A stretch of DNA of 64,000 nucleotides from Viscum album. Its lineage: Eukaryota; Streptophyta; Magnoliopsida; Santalales; Viscaceae. The stretch lies in contig OY728125.1 in NCBI GenBank assembly GCA_963277665.1, positions 1,712,828,889 through 1,712,892,888 of the forward strand, given 5' to 3'. A program made the position numbers and the translations under genes. Below, piece by piece: positions 62,985-64,000 of the stretch (the stretch's first letter is position 1; every line of letters starts with the position of its first letter). The notes under the pieces are model-generated. The model was not told where the DNA came from. It searched no databases and was given only the letters and a program-made list of their open reading frames with translations.

Positions 62985-64000
62985 AAACATAATTACTATA
63001 ACCTCATATCATGCATAAATTACTAACATCTCCTTATTCTGAATTACATACTTATGAATATTATTTACTTCCATCTAATAGAAGCCTCTTGGGTATTCGT
63101 GATATCTTCCTACCAGTCTCAAGGTGTATACGTCATAAATCCTAAAAAAACAAAGAATACATGAATAAGTATTTAATATATGTGTGTGGGATCATTATGA
63201 TCCTATTTATCTCATCATGTATCTAAGGAATCATTTTCATTGGGAGATTTATATTAAGAGATATCATCAATAATCACCTCTTATATTGTTCTGTACCAAA
63301 TATCTTCAATATCTTGTCAATGTAGCTACCTTCTCTTACACTATGTAGCTTGTTAGATATAAGTTGATGGATGCTCATCCCAATAATATATATTATTTCA
63401 CATAATTCCTTAATAGATAAGTATGATATCAGCCAAATCTTAACAAAATATAATATCGTTACATCATTTTGAATAAGTATTAGTTTATCTACATATACTT
63501 CTAGAAACATTACCACACTCCATTTTAACTAATATTATATAGAAGGATATAAGTTTTATTTAGGAACCCAAATTATTTTATGGCTAAATCATAGAAAATT
63601 TTACATGACCTAGATGATTTATTAATCCCATAAATATATCTGTAAAATTTTGTTTCTTTGTTGACTTTTTTTGGGGTCATTAACCATTTTATTTTTGTCA
63701 TATAAACATATTTCAAAATGATACCATTAAAAAATATGTTTTAACACCACTCAATAAAATCACATAATCAAGGAATGATTATTTTTGAAGTATAATTCTA
63801 ATGGATTTAAATATAAAATCATGTAAAAAAGTTTCATCATGGTCAATTCCTTGATTTTATTTAAACACTTTAACAAAACAATGTTCTTTATAGGCATTTA
63901 CATGTAAATATATGTTTAGTTTCAGAAAAAATCCTCATTCAACTAATGGTCTTTACATAAACTAGAGGATATAATAGAATACATACATGATTTCGGTACA
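62985..64000 (-). pseudogene. pol: Ty1/copia reverse transcriptase, continuing beyond the window
   Basis: The frame 63274-63516 is still open for 80 codons. It matches plant copia RT: FLEVYVDKLILIQNDVTIL equals FLILYVDDILLIGNDVTML, then VKIWLISYLSIKELCEIIYI equals VKIWLSSQFSMKDLGEASYI, and SYIDKILKIFGTEQYKR equals SYIDTILKRFGMEQSKKG. The second catalytic Asp of YVDD is Lys here. To the right, YIYGINKSSRSCKIFYDLAIK near 63590-63650 equals SIYGLKQASRSWNIRFDEAIK. To the left, SRIP near 63100 fits the MSRIPYASAVG block. The N-terminal part and integrase lie outside the window. Confidence 0.9.

Noticed and set aside
1..64000. tRNA, rRNA, CRISPR or bacterial-type operons
   Set aside because: No cloverleaf with A/B boxes, no conserved rRNA segment, no regularly spaced identical repeats and no coding density. 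Plant retrotransposon signatures explain the window.

Overview
The window is very AT-rich plant nuclear DNA (about 70% A+T or more, judged by eye). It contains no intact gene, tRNA, rRNA or CRISPR array. No reading frame is longer than 128 codons, and I do not consider that one a gene. What can be recognised is decayed LTR retrotransposon: Ty3/gypsy chromoviruses of the plant Tekay/Del type, LTR-only derivatives, and one Ty1/copia fragment. Stop codons, frameshifts and lost catalytic residues run through every coding region. CG is scarce throughout, and GC and C-N-G trinucleotides look scarce too, as expected of long-methylated plant heterochromatin. The protein family signatures place the host among land plants, probably a flowering plant; I cannot name the species.

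Layout. 1-10.09 kb: AT-rich DNA without recognisable coding, with one inverted-repeat candidate (2.4-3.1 kb), a small CpG-retaining patch (5.56-5.80 kb) and a block of different composition (8.5-9.6 kb). 10.09-22.20 kb: plus-strand chromovirus with both LTRs, a decayed primer-binding site, gag, protease, RT, RNase H, integrase, chromodomain-like tail and polypurine tract; its 5' LTR carries a nested insertion of about 1.3 kb. 22.2-24.56 kb: flank. 24.56-30.42 kb: a second plus-strand LTR pair around only 2.25 kb without pol. 30.4-34.3 kb: AT-rich, unassigned. 34.3-43.08 kb: C/A-rich on the plus strand, with a 35-bp minisatellite and a longer degenerate repeat. 43.08-52.84 kb: minus-strand chromovirus with both LTRs, polypurine tract, integrase tail, RNase H and RT. 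52.84-61.5 kb: two head-to-tail copies of a 4.5-kb LTR-like unit, each with a TATA box on the minus strand and internal repeats of about 185 bp. 62.45-64.0 kb: minus-strand Ty1/copia RT and RNase H running off the window.

How it fits together. This is a nested repeat cluster. The minus-strand chromovirus appears to have inserted at the edge of the first 4.5-kb unit (a 4-of-5 match between its flanks). No element could transpose on its own proteins; what remains potentially functional is at most promoter sequence in the LTRs. I found no convincing new gene system. The structures most worth checking are the paired 4.5-kb units with their subrepeats, the pol-less LTR element, and the repeats at 35.4 and 37 kb.
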